Below are positions 25,418-48,600 of a stretch of 64,000 bases of DNA, piece by piece. The notes below the pieces were generated by a model, which searched no databases, was not told the origin of the DNA, and saw only the letters and a program-made list of their open reading frames with translations. Every line of letters begins with the position of its first letter. Positions within the stretch are counted from its first letter, which is position 1. The position numbers were made by a program, and so were the translations under genes. This DNA is from Listeria ivanovii subsp. londoniensis (lineage in GTDB: Bacteria > Bacillota > Bacilli > Lactobacillales > Listeriaceae). The stretch is from NCBI RefSeq assembly GCF_000763495.1, contig NZ_CP009576.1, positions 692,001-756,000 of the forward strand, read 5' to 3'.

Positions 25418-25861
25418 TTAAAGATATTTAGCCATTGTGATATCCGTGTTTTCAAAACCAATTTTGTTATATAAACGGATAGCAATTTGATTATGAGCAA
25501 AAACATGCAGTTCGATTTTATTAATCTGCATTTCTTTAGCCAAAATATCTAAAGCCTCTAAACTTTTAGTACCAAAACCCTGGCCACGGAATTCCTCAAA
25601 AATAACGAAATCATAGATAAAAGCAGTTTTCTGGGAAGTAGTTTCGTCGGTATGAAACCAAAGATAACCAATTTTTTGAGAGGTGAATATGCTATAAAGA
25701 TGTTCGTTTGGTGTTGTTACTCCGTCAAAAAGTAATTTGTCAAAGGAAGCTTTTGATTTAGCTAAAGCTTCCTGGTCAGACCAAGTTCCAGCTTCAACTT
25801 TATCTTTTGCATAATCAGTAATAGCGGACGATAAGAAATCTTCCAAATCTACGGAAGTCAT
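25418..25861 (-). CDS. GNAT-family N-acetyltransferase
   Basis: The 147-residue protein has the acetyl-CoA loop F-R-G-Q-G-F-G-T-K-S-L-E and the C-terminal V-F-A-H-N-Q-I-A-I-R-L-Y-N-K-I-G-F motif. Substrate unknown. ATG 25861 is 25 nt from the nearest good ribosome site (AAAGGAGTGA). An in-frame ATT 18 nt upstream of the ATG has ideal spacing to that site, so initiation could be at the rare codon ATT; I keep the ATG. Confidence 0.88.
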   Translation of the reverse strand: MTSVDLEDFLSSAITDYAKDKVEAGTWSDQEALAKSKASFDKLLFDGVTTPNEHLYSIFTSQKIGYLWFHTDETTSQKTAFIYDFVIFEEFRGQGFGTKSLEALDILAKEMQINKIELHVFAHNQIAIRLYNKIGFENTDITMAKYL

Positions 25862-25947
25862 TTTTTGTAAATGTAAAATGGGCGTTCACTCCTTTTTTTT
25901 AAGTATAACACGGAATGAATTCTATTTTTGAACAAAAATGGTAAGGC

Positions 25948-25970
25948 TTGACTTGAAGTGCACTCCAAGT
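25948..25970 (+). promoter_or_regulatory. MerR-type operator/promoter before a broken reductase gene
   Basis: TTGACT (25948-25953) runs into ACTTGAAGTGCACTCCAAGT (25951-25970), a 20-bp palindrome with one mismatched pair. This is the classic arrangement of a MerR-regulated promoter, with the dyad in the -35/-10 spacer. The MerR gene lies downstream at 26316. Confidence 0.7.
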
Positions 25971-25989
25971 GTTTTCATTTAATTAACGA

Positions 25990-26221
25990 AGGGCTGAAAA
26001 CATTGTCATCGGAACAGCTATATATTGGTCAGACATGACAAGACTTCTTAAAACTTTTATTGATCGACACGAGAATCAGTTGACGAACGCTATAATGGCA
26101 AAAATATAAAGATTATCGTACAAGGATCTGGACCAACTAAAGAAGAAATAAATACTATTTCTCCTATTTTTGAACATTTTTCGAAACGTTTTGGTATGGA
26201 GTATCAAGGAGTAATAAGCTG
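25990..26221 (+). pseudogene. Remnant of a flavodoxin-fold NAD(P)H/FMN reductase
   Basis: One frame reads N-I-V-I-G-T-A-I-Y-W-S-D-M-T-R-L-L-K-T-F and I-D-R-H, the flavin-binding motif of NADPH-dependent FMN reductases, then hits a stop at about 26107. A second frame carries the C-terminal part (K-I-I-V-Q-G-S-G-P-T, then F-E-H-F-S-K-R-F-G-M-E-Y-Q-G) to a TGA at 26219-26221. The N-terminal third is missing. The gene is therefore deleted at its start and frameshifted, while its MerR operator is still intact. Confidence 0.8.
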
Positions 26222-26315
26222 ATAACAGAATACTAATTGATAGCTAAGTTTAAATCGAATTTTTGTCTTGTTGAAGGTATAATGGTAGCAACAATAATTT
26301 TAGGAGGGGTGAAAA

Positions 26316-26690
26316 ATGAATATAAAAGAAGCGGCAAAGATAACAGGCTTAACAAATGATACGATTCGTTATTATGAACGTATCGGAATAATTATGCCAA
26401 TACCTAGGCAGGCTAACGGGCTACGGGATTTTAATGAGCGAAGTATCAATCAATTGAAGTTTGCTAAAACAATGCGAAGTGCTGGTATGGGTGTCGAAAG
26501 TTTAAGAGAATATGTTGCGATGATTTATGAAAATGATGACTCAACTATCTTGGCACGAAAGGCATTACTCACTGAACAAGCAGAGTTAATGCAAGAAAAA
26601 ATAGATGAAATGCAAGAGGCGCATGATTATTTGCTTTATAAAGTGGAAAATTATGAAGGGCATATGCGAGAGGCAGAAAAAAAGTTATAA
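26316..26690 (+). CDS. MerR-family regulator
   Basis: The 124-residue protein has a MerR winged helix (IKEAAKITGLTNDTIRYYER, residues 3-22, then G-L-R-D-F-N-E-R) and a coiled-coil dimer helix to the end. It has no metal-binding cysteines, as in the AdhR/YfmP-like subgroup that responds to electrophiles. AGGAGGGG precedes ATG 26316 and TATAAT is at 26278-26283. Its probable original target, a flavin reductase, is a pseudogene directly upstream. It may still act elsewhere. Confidence 0.88.
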   Translation: MNIKEAAKITGLTNDTIRYYERIGIIMPIPRQANGLRDFNERSINQLKFAKTMRSAGMGVESLREYVAMIYENDDSTILARKALLTEQAELMQEKIDEMQEAHDYLLYKVENYEGHMREAEKKL

Positions 26691-26777
26691 GTTTGCTATT
26701 TAAGTGAACATAAAAAAGCCATTACTGTAATGCTACACTGACATGGAAAAGTGAGAATTGAATAAAAACACTTTTGA

Positions 26778-27304
26778 TTAAACTGCTTGTTTCCTGAAAT
26801 TAACGGGAGACTGGTAGCCTGATTTTTGTTGAATTCTTTTTTCATTATAATATTTAATGTAATCTTTTACAATTTGGATTACAATAGATTTAGCGTATTT
26901 ATACGCTTTATTAAGGTAGAATGTTTCACACTTTAGCGAGGAATGGAAACATTCTATGGGAGCGTTATCTGCAGGTGTCCCTTTTCGGGACATACTACGG
27001 ATAACGTTTTTCTTTTAACTTTCACTTGGCACTGCCAACTGTGTTTCTGCATAATGCGTTGAACTTGATTGATACCAATATTTTCTTCTTGTTTCATTAG
27101 TGCAGCAATCTTTCGATAACCATACGTATAATGATAAGTTTTACACAATTTCCCCACTTTGTTTTCCACGGTAGTTCGTGTAAAACCTTTCTTTTTCCAG
27201 CGGTAATAAGTGGATATTGGAACTTGTAATGCTTGGCAGATTTCTTTGACTAGATAGGTTCTTTTTAGATTTTCTACTAAGGAAACAAAATAGGAGGGAC
27301 TCAC
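26778..27304 (-). pseudogene. IS150-type transposase OrfB, internally deleted
   Basis: The 5' part (27304 to about 27000) encodes the N-terminal HTH_21-type region (ALQVPISTYYRWKKKGF, then Y-G-Y-R-K-I-A-A-L-M). The 3' part (26993-26778), in another frame, encodes the end of the rve core (S-R-K-G-T-P-A-D-N-A-P-I-E-C-F-H-S-S-L-K-C-E). The segment between, which carries the first two acidic catalytic residues, is missing. Intact homologues have about 280 residues and only about 185 remain, so the gene cannot make active transposase. OrfB begins at GTG 27304, overlapping orfA. Confidence 0.85.
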
Positions 27305-27606
27305 TTCCTTTCCAACGCCTTGTACTTTTTTAAGATTTCCAGTTCCACTTCTTTTTGTCGAAGAGCTATTTTTAATTGCTCTATTTCGGGTAATTCAACG
27401 AGACCTTTTTGATGTTTATATTGTTTTCCTACACCTTGATGAAACCGATGGGTTTCTCCATTTCGATACCAGCGCCACCAAATTTTCACTTGTGTTGGAT
27501 TCTTGATATTTAAAGCGTCCATAATTTCTTTGGTTGCTTTGCCAGCTAGCTTCATTTTGATTGCTTCTTCTTTTATTTCTACTGGATACATAACTCTTGT
27601 ACGCAC
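27301..27606 (-). CDS. IS3-family transposase OrfA (HTH protein)
   Basis: The protein has about 101 residues with an N-terminal helix-turn-helix (MKLAGKATKEIMDALNIKN) and a C-terminal leucine-zipper-like helix (E-I-E-Q-L-K-I-A-L-R-Q-K-E-V-E-L-E-I-L-K), normal for IS150 OrfA. GTG 27606 is chosen because GGAGGTG lies 6-7 nt upstream; an in-frame TTG at 27645 exists inside the terminal repeat area. It looks intact, but its partner OrfB is not. Confidence 0.8.
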   Translation of the reverse strand: MRTRVMYPVEIKEEAIKMKLAGKATKEIMDALNIKNPTQVKIWWRWYRNGETHRFHQGVGKQYKHQKGLVELPEIEQLKIALRQKEVELEILKKYKALERK

Positions 27607-27725
27607 AAAAAACACCTCCATTAATTTCATTTTACATGAATTCAACGAAAGTGTTTTTCTTTTATTCTCATTTTTTAGTGGCAGTGCCCTTTAAAAAGTA
27701 GTGGCTTTTCATATTGATTAGAAAA

Positions 27726-28427
27726 CTAAGCTTTAAAGAAACTAGCGTATTGGACAAATTTGCGAGACATTTTGATATGCCCTGCTTCATTAGGGTGAAT
27801 TCCATCTACACATAAAAGATCCTCATAATGAAATTCCGCAAGAAAACTATCGCGAATATCAATAATATGGCTACTTGTTTCACTGGCAATTCGGAAAATA
27901 GCATTACTATAGCGTTCCTGCCAGCGATAAATCATTTGTACATCGCCGCCTAAAAAGGCAAGTATATTTTCTTTGTTTAACCCATTTCGCGTAATAAAAT
28001 TAAAATAACGTTTGGCATGAAGCGGTGGTAAAGTCATCAAAACTGGTTGAATATCTACTTTTTTTAGGCTAGCAATCATTTCATGTAATTGCGTTTCAAA
28101 TATATCTAGAGGCGTACTTGGAATATGCTGTGCCTCTGGATTTTCAGAAACTTCTGTCCAGTTGAAGTCACAGTCATTTCCACCAAATTCAATTATAGCT
28201 ATATCATGACTAGCATCTTTGGCTAGATCTTTTGTTAAAATTTCATATCCTTTTGTAATCGTACGCCCCATTGTAGAATGATTTTGGAAAGTGATTCCTA
28301 ATTTTTCGGATGCACGTTTAATACAATTGTTTTTTAGTAGCGTATAGCGATTTTTTTCAGGATTGAAAAGTACGCCTTTCATAATACTATCGCCCCAAAT
28401 CCCAACTGATTGGATGGTCTTTTTCAT
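27726..28427 (-). CDS. SGNH/GDSL-type esterase or lipase
   Basis: The 233-residue protein has block I G-I-W-G-D-S (catalytic Ser), block III E-F-G-G-N-D (oxyanion Gly/Asn) and block V D-G-I-H-P-N (catalytic Asp and His), so it is a complete SGNH hydrolase. There is no signal peptide, so it is probably cytosolic. The start is ATG 28427, 8 nt after AAAGGAG. The gene has survived next to the defective IS element. Confidence 0.88.
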   Translation of the reverse strand: MKKTIQSVGIWGDSIMKGVLFNPEKNRYTLLKNNCIKRASEKLGITFQNHSTMGRTITKGYEILTKDLAKDASHDIAIIEFGGNDCDFNWTEVSENPEAQHIPSTPLDIFETQLHEMIASLKKVDIQPVLMTLPPLHAKRYFNFITRNGLNKENILAFLGGDVQMIYRWQERYSNAIFRIASETSSHIIDIRDSFLAEFHYEDLLCVDGIHPNEAGHIKMSRKFVQYASFFKA

Positions 28428-28579
28428 TAAAATCACTCCTTTTACTAATCATACCATAAAAGATGCATAATACGGTTCATTAGTTGCAGAAGTAGCACAC
28501 ATTTTAGCTATTTAAGGTGACACTTTATATAAATAAATTTTCTAGTAAGATTTTTTGTCGTTAAAGATTTTTTCGAATT

Positions 28580-29699
28580 TCAACCCTTGTTCAGCGGGAT
28601 TGTCAATTGGTGCTGCGGATAAAATATACTCGCTGTTAACTCCTCCGCATTAAAATCTGAGTTTTTAATATGTTTCTTGGAATCTTTTCCAAAATCATAA
28701 TTTTTACCTAACTCTGCAGAAAATAAATAACATCGATTTCCCAAATTGTCATAATAATCCTCTAAAACAGGACTCTTATCTAATTCTCCAGTAATTATTT
28801 TTCGGAAAGCCGCAGTGAGTAGGAGTTGACATAGCCATCTACTGTAACTTTTAATATCTTCCAACTGCTCGGTTGCATAAAATTGATTAATAGTAGGAGT
28901 CTCATGGCCATATCGATAGTAAATCTCGGAATTATGAATAAAAACAACGACGAGGTGTAAGAAATCGCTTTATAAGCTAGTTTTCTCCACCAAGCACCTT
29001 TTTTCAATAAGTACACAATCGCTAGGGGAAATAGCCCATAAAATAAAAATAACTGCAAAAAGTGAAATCTGGAAAAGTTCGCATTATTTCCACATGCTCT
29101 TTAATGATATCCAACCCTAAAACCACCAAAAAAGAAGCGACAATCTAAAATCAAACTGCGATAAAGGGGAAGTAAAGTCAAAATGAGGAGATTCCAAATT
29201 CGTCGCTTATGACTTCTAATGTTTAGGAATGCTCATAATGCAAGCGGCATACCAAGTGTACTTAACATTCTGGATGGCCAGTACGGTGTTAGTGCAAACG
29301 CAAGCGAAACAAAATAAAGTGGGACTAGGTATTTTTTATCCTTGATAAGGTAATCTCTTGCCCATAAAAATAATCCTAAAAAAGCAAATAAGCGAGTAAT
29401 TAATTGATTCATTGCAAATGCAACTGGTGTACTAAAAAGTATATAAAGCCAGTTAATGCCAACAAATTCCGAATCGAATGAATCTCGCGGAACGTTGTCA
29501 GCCATCAATTGGTCTATGTTTGCAGTTCCTACCTTAGCTGTGTAATCTCCGCTATCCAAAACCATTTTGTGCCATGTGATATTGGAATCCAAATTATCAT
29601 GAATTCTCACATGACTATTCCACCAAAAATAAATAAGGGGATTACATAAATTACTAGTAAAAAAATAGCTATAATAAGCCATTTATGCTTTTTCCACAT
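28580..29699 (-). pseudogene. Degraded polytopic membrane protein (DUF6044-like)
   Basis: ATG 29699, with AGGGGAGG upstream, begins M-W-K-K-H-K-W followed by a membrane helix. The frame is then lost near 29630 and continues in another frame as S-H-V-R-I-H-D-N-L-D-S-N-I-T-W-H-K, a DUF6044-type extracellular motif. That frame stops at 29233. Further fragments in other frames lie at 28795-29058 and 28580-28864 (ending N-P-L-N-K-G-like). At least three disruptions plus a shortened middle mean the gene is dead. Intact relatives are membrane proteins of roughly 550-600 residues of unknown function. Confidence 0.7.
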
Positions 29700-30361
29700 A
29701 GTCCTCCCCTTTATTATCTCTCTATTTTTTAAAAAGAAAACCATTCTCAATTATAACAACCATATCTATAAAGTTTCATTACCTAAGAAGTTTTCATACG
29801 GACTTCGTTTTTATAAAATATGTCAAGAATGTCACAGATAAGGGACCGTTCATTTTTTAGATATTATGATTAGAATGATGTCTATTTACTATTGGAAATC
29901 CAGAAGATACAAGGTTTGGTTAATGGAAATAGACTAGGAAGAGCAAAATAATAAACACGGAAGTTTTGCGCAAATAAATGCATGAGAAGCTATCTTGAAG
30001 TTTGCTGAGACCAAAAAATAAAGTACATACAGAGAGTGGGAAATCTTGATTTGAAGTGAAATAGTAGCCTGTAAGCTATTTTAAATAGTATGAAATCGCT
30101 GTCACCAAGCGGGCTTTCATACGTCTCTTTTCATTTGCTGTAGTGAAGGATAAAAAAGCGAATAGTCATTTTTAACAAAACGGCTATTTCGTTCCAACAA
30201 GAATGATGTCTATATTGTCACATCTTTCGAAAAAAAGTCGGAACTTTTGCTAATTCGACCACTTACGATAGCACTTGTTAGGTAGTAAGATACTAGAGTG
30301 TAATACAACAGGATGGTATAAAGCTATTCATTACAGAAATTTAGAAGGGCTGAGTTAAAAA
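29700..30361. other. 662-nt intergenic region before the ATPase locus regulator
   Basis: No credible gene is seen on either strand. It holds a 14-bp direct repeat AGAATGATGTCTAT (29872-29885 and 30200-30213), two TGTCACA half-sites of Crp type (about 29830 and 30217), and a GTATGAAA/TTTCATAC inverted repeat (30088-30095 and 30115-30122). No clear sigma-A promoter can be picked. It probably contains the control region of the downstream Crp-like gene and perhaps of the ATPase operon. Confidence 0.5.
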
Positions 30362-31009
30362 ATGAAGTATATTGAATTCTATGATTATGTGAAAAGAGAT
30401 GCAATTATTTATACATATCTTCTCAGTAATTTTTCTCACGTATTTAAAAAGATAAAAGCATGGGAAAGCATTACGGTTGATCGAGATCATATCCTGTTAA
30501 TGAAAAAAGGCACATTAATTGAAGAAAGTGCGGGCAAAAAAAAAGGAATTGCACGTTGCTTCTTCCAAAAAAGCTTTGTTTTTCCAACTCGCCATACACT
30601 TGAGTTGAAAGCATTAGAAACTACGGAAATTTGCCTTATTCCAGCAGAAACAGTCTTCGGGAAATTAGAGAAAGAACAAATATTGTCTGTTTTTTTCTTG
30701 CAAATCGCGGAAAAGAACGAACAGGATTTGAAACGTCAAGAGTTACTTGGAACAGAAGCTTCCAAAAATAAAATTATTGCTACACTTAATTTCTTACTAG
30801 AAAATGATTTGACTAATAAGAAAATGCCAGTTTTTTCAGATTGGCTTCACATAAATATTCTAGCAAAATTAGCAAACTGTTCAGTCCCTACAACTTCTTC
30901 TGTTGTAAATGAACTGCACAATCAAGGTGTATTGGATATCAAATCATCGCCGTGGAAGCTAAATAGCCGAGAGCTGAAAATCGAATATTTCGAAAAAGAA
31001 GCTCAGTAA
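30362..31009 (+). CDS. Crp/Fnr-family (PrfA-like) regulator at the head of the ATPase locus
   Basis: The 215-residue protein has a degenerate N-terminal beta-roll (I-T-V-D-R-D-H-I-L-L-M-K-K-G-T-L) and a C-terminal winged helix (LAKLANCSVPTTSSVVNEL as the HTH, then L-D-I-K-S-S-P-W-K-L). The lack of the usual nucleotide-pocket residues suggests it does not bind cAMP, as for other Listeria members. It lies 105 nt upstream of the first surface-protein gene on the same strand. It is the only regulator in the locus and most likely controls it, possibly together with itself. This is inferred from position. Confidence 0.82.
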   Translation: MKYIEFYDYVKRDAIIYTYLLSNFSHVFKKIKAWESITVDRDHILLMKKGTLIEESAGKKKGIARCFFQKSFVFPTRHTLELKALETTEICLIPAETVFGKLEKEQILSVFFLQIAEKNEQDLKRQELLGTEASKNKIIATLNFLLENDLTNKKMPVFSDWLHINILAKLANCSVPTTSSVVNELHNQGVLDIKSSPWKLNSRELKIEYFEKEAQ

Positions 31010-31034
31010 ACAGTGGCTATTTGATAGAAATGAG

Positions 31035-31051
31035 TTGCGGTGATCCCGCAA
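31035..31051 (+). other. Hairpin between regulator and ATPase operon
   Basis: TTGCGG (31035-31040) and CCGCAA (31046-31051) form a short stem. A second weak stem GGCAAA/TTTGCC follows at about 31056-31081. Neither is followed by a clean T run. They could be an attenuator or a partial terminator between the regulator and the operon. Confidence 0.35.
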
Positions 31052-31111
31052 GTATGGCAAAATAATTTACTTTTTTTGCCCAAATTATAACCACAAAGAA
31101 GGTGGAGGTAG

Positions 31112-39351
<8,240 letters not shown>

Positions 39352-39354
39352 CAG

Positions 39355-39388
39355 ATGAGATACGCATTTATCGTATCGCAATTCTCAT
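39355..39388 (+). other. Intercistronic hairpin before the c-subunit gene
   Basis: ATGAGATACG (39355-39364) pairs with CGTATC (39372-39377) and, after a short internal loop, CTCAT (39384-39388). It sits in the only sizeable gap (57 nt) within the operon, just upstream of the proteolipid gene and its AGGTAGGA ribosome site. It could favour processing or high translation of the ring subunit, which is needed in several copies. Confidence 0.45.
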
Positions 39389-39390
39389 AA

Positions 39391-45310
<5,920 letters not shown>

Positions 45311-45316
45311 TGAAAA

Positions 45317-45344
45317 GTACCTGTGAGGTGACAGGTGCTTTTTT
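45317..45344 (+). terminator. Terminator of the ATPase/surface-protein operon
   Basis: ACCTGT (45319-45324) with ACAGGT (45331-45336), extended by one G-C and one G-U pair, followed by seven T. Confidence 0.85.
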
Positions 45345-45426
45345 TATCTGAAAAAGGCTCAGAATAGCGAGATGGGGGCACTAATTAGTCGGGTTTTTGA
45401 ATATAAAAATAGTAGTTTCCGCAATG

Positions 45427-45462
45427 AATGTGACAGAAATGTGACGAAAACGGACGTATAAT
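45427..45462 (+). promoter_or_regulatory. Promoter region of the LPKTG adhesin gene with tandem AATGTGAC repeats
   Basis: AATGTGAC occurs at 45427-45434 and 45438-45445, one helical turn apart (11 bp), followed 11 nt later by TATAAT (45457-45462). There is no good -35 box, so the repeats look like an activator site. The repeated half-site resembles a Crp-type TGTGA. The remaining 160 nt to the ATG at 45624 hold a leader with AGAGGAGAG as ribosome site and no evident gene. Confidence 0.55.
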
Positions 45463-45623
45463 GTGGCAGAATTTTGTAGATAGCATCCCTTTTTTTCATT
45501 TATTTATATAAAGTATCTTAATGGCATGTACAGGCTATGGTTGTGCTTGTAATATCTATTATATAGGGTGAATTTCACAGGAAATTATAACTCGGAAAAA
45601 AATACTAGAGGAGAGAATTCTTT

Positions 45624-48600
45624 ATGACAAAAGCAAATCCAATGCGGCGTTATATGCTATTAACACTAGCCTTTTTCTTATTACTTGGCCAATTGAATTT
45701 AGCACCTATTCGTGCATTAGCAAAAGAAAATGGCAATGAGGATCTTTCATATGAAGTTCAAAAAGAGCTATCAAACGATAAAAAGAAAGCTACCCTTAAA
45801 ATAAAAGTAACACCAAAAAATGAGCAGATAAAAATCCTTGCTATCGAGACACCAGATGGCAAGAAAACGGAAAGGTCAGAAACAACTTATATAACAGAAA
45901 AAAATGGTGTAGTGGACTTTCTTATTAGCTATCAGAATACAGAAACTAGTGAAGAAGTTAACAACTATACAGCATCTTATAATATGAGTGACCTTATTTT
46001 AGCAAGCGAACCAAACAATGAACAAGAACCATCCAATCAAAAAGATACAACCAACCAAGACCAAGATATAAAAAAAGAGAACAAGCCACTTTTTAAAAAT
46101 AGTCAAACAACAGTATCTTTAAGTGTTCCAGATTACAATCAAACAGCTTGGGCAAATGGAGATATCAAAACCGTTACAACTACAGTAGATTTTGGTGATA
46201 GTAGCTTCACTGGTAAAAAAGTTGATTTTACGTTGCCAGATGGAATGCGTTTTGTTTCACTCCCTGCTCCAAATGATTATAAGCCAAGTAGTAATAGCGA
46301 TATGAACATCATAAACTATTTAGGTGCAAGTGACCCGCTTGGTATTGCAATTACGTCTATGACAATGCCAAATCGAGAAACTAACTATAATAGAGCAACA
46401 TTTGGCACAGTGAGTTATGAACTAGAACCAGGAACAGAAAAAGCGAGTTTTACTTTTTCGGTCCGAGTAGACGCAGCAAAATATTACGGAGCAACCGATT
46501 TAAAAACGCCGATAAAAGCAGAAGTGTTTGTCGGCGGAGCGAGCACACCAGTTGCCTCCGCTAAACAAACGATTCATGCGGAAGGAAATAAAGTGGTCGG
46601 TTATGCGAATCAAGACCATGTAAAAACCATGTTCCGTACTTGGTATATCAATCATGGCACATCAGAGGTTTTAGCTAGTACTGATACGGATCCTTCATAT
46701 AATTATACAAAGCCATATTCTGTGGTTAATGGTCTAAATCAAGCAGATGACCGAGGAGCAGCTATTTTTATGGCTAAAAATCTGACAGTGACATTATACT
46801 ATCCAGAAGGAATGGAATATGTAGGAATTATCGACAATAGCGGAAATGCAGTACCTAATAATTCTAACATCTCTGTTACAGCTTATCCGAGTGAAAATAA
46901 GGTGGTCATTGATTATAAACAAATGAATTTAAACAGTGTATCTAATTCTGTCTTTTCAGTAAAATACAAAATACCTAAAGGGACAGTGGCGGGAACTTAT
47001 AGTGCAACTAAAGTACCTCATGCAAGTATCAAAACATATGATGATGCAATCTTTGAATCAGATGCACTAACTACTAATTTGACTGATTTAACAACCAAAG
47101 CAGCACTAGATACATGTAAGGTCGTTGATACTACTGTTAATAAACTGGCTTTAGTACCTGCTAATAGAAATATTAATCCAGATAATGAAACCTGGGCAGG
47201 AAGTATTCAAATCAATAATTTACAAACTGCTGGTAAGAAAACCAATCAAATATATCAGGTTGAGTTTGACCCGAATTGGGAAGCATATTCTGTTAATTTA
47301 CCATTTGATGGAACCATTGCTGGAAATAAAATAACAGATATTCAGTATAAAACAAATCTCCATTCAAGTTATCAAACCTACTCAGGGAAGCTTCCCGTTA
47401 GCAATAACAAAATGGCAAGACTGGAAGCAAGTGCAGTTGGTCTACAAGAAGGAGAATACTTTACGGATGTAAAAGCAAATGTAGGAGATTTTTCTGTTGG
47501 TTTTGTAAATACTGACCAAGGCGGAACATTTAGATGGAATAGTACAGCGTCTTACGGAATAGTTAAGCCTGGAATTGCCTCGGTGGATTTCAAAGGTTCC
47601 ATTTGGAATGCGGAAGATGAAGCGAATACGAAGGCTTCTGGCGTATCGACCTATAGTGTTTCCAATACAATTACCAGCGCTGCCAATGGAACGGCCTCTT
47701 TTTATAACAAAGCAGGTTCAGCCATTAAGGTAGCAAGTGCGGGAGATACTGTTACGACTAAAGCGAGCTTACTTTTATTTGATTACCCCTATGGAACGAG
47801 AACTGTAATCAATAATCCAGAAGTTTACCTTCATGAGATAGATGGAACTTCCATAAACCCATCTACTATTAGACTAACTAATCAAGATGGAAAAGAAGTT
47901 ACTTTTTCAATTAAGCAAGAAACAGCAAATAATGGAAATAAAGTCTATGTATTAAAGACAACAGACGTGACTGTAGGTACATTTGTCGGTTATCCATACA
48001 AAACACAGTATTTAAATCTTAGTTATGACACGACCTTCGATGTAACTCTTGATAAAAGCATTGATATGGATATCCAAGACGTACTTGCTTGGGGAGGATC
48101 AAATATTACTTCCGCAATCGGTTCAAATAGTTTCTTAGATACCGGACTAGACGTGAACCAAAACGGCAAAGACAATGAAAAACTACTTTCCGTCAACAGT
48201 AGCGCGCTAAGCATCCCCAAACAAGACACCGTCACCGTAGAAACGTTCCTAAGCGTCGCCGGTGAAGGCGCCAAAGCTGCCTACGTGGAAGGGGATGACA
48301 GCACTGCTTCCTACTTTACTCCAGGAACCAACGCAGACTATACGGTCCAAGTCACCAATACTTCTAGCGCCGAAGCAAGCACATTTGAACTCTATATTCC
48401 AATCCCAAAAACAGGGCAAAACTTCGGATCCAAATTCCAAAATGACGCCTTTAAATGGGACATGAAACTAAGCGATGCTATCCATATCACCTCCGAACAA
48501 CAAGCGCAGTTCGACGTGAGTTACGCAACCGAAGCGACCGCAGATAATTACGATTCAACTAGCCTATATAGCGCTACCGTATCCGACTATGAAAAAGTCA

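Larger units (their letters stand above)
26735..27687 (-). mobile_element. Defective IS3-family (IS150-type) insertion sequence
   Basis: The element encodes an OrfA-like HTH protein and a broken OrfB integrase. Imperfect terminal inverted repeats are visible: the left end has CACTGACAT...AAAAGTGAGAAT...AAAAACACTTT, and the right end read in reverse has CACTGCCAC...AAAAATGAGAAT...AAAAACACTTT. Exact ends and target duplication are not clear. The internal deletion in orfB makes it non-autonomous. Confidence 0.75.

Noticed and set aside
28580-29682. Three separate small genes on the minus strand
   Set aside because: The fragments line up as pieces of one membrane protein in different frames, with a true start at 29699, so they are treated as one pseudogene.
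30088-30122. GTATGAAA/TTTCATAC inverted repeat as a terminator or riboswitch
   Set aside because: No T run and no conserved riboswitch core could be recognised; kept only as part of the intergenic description.
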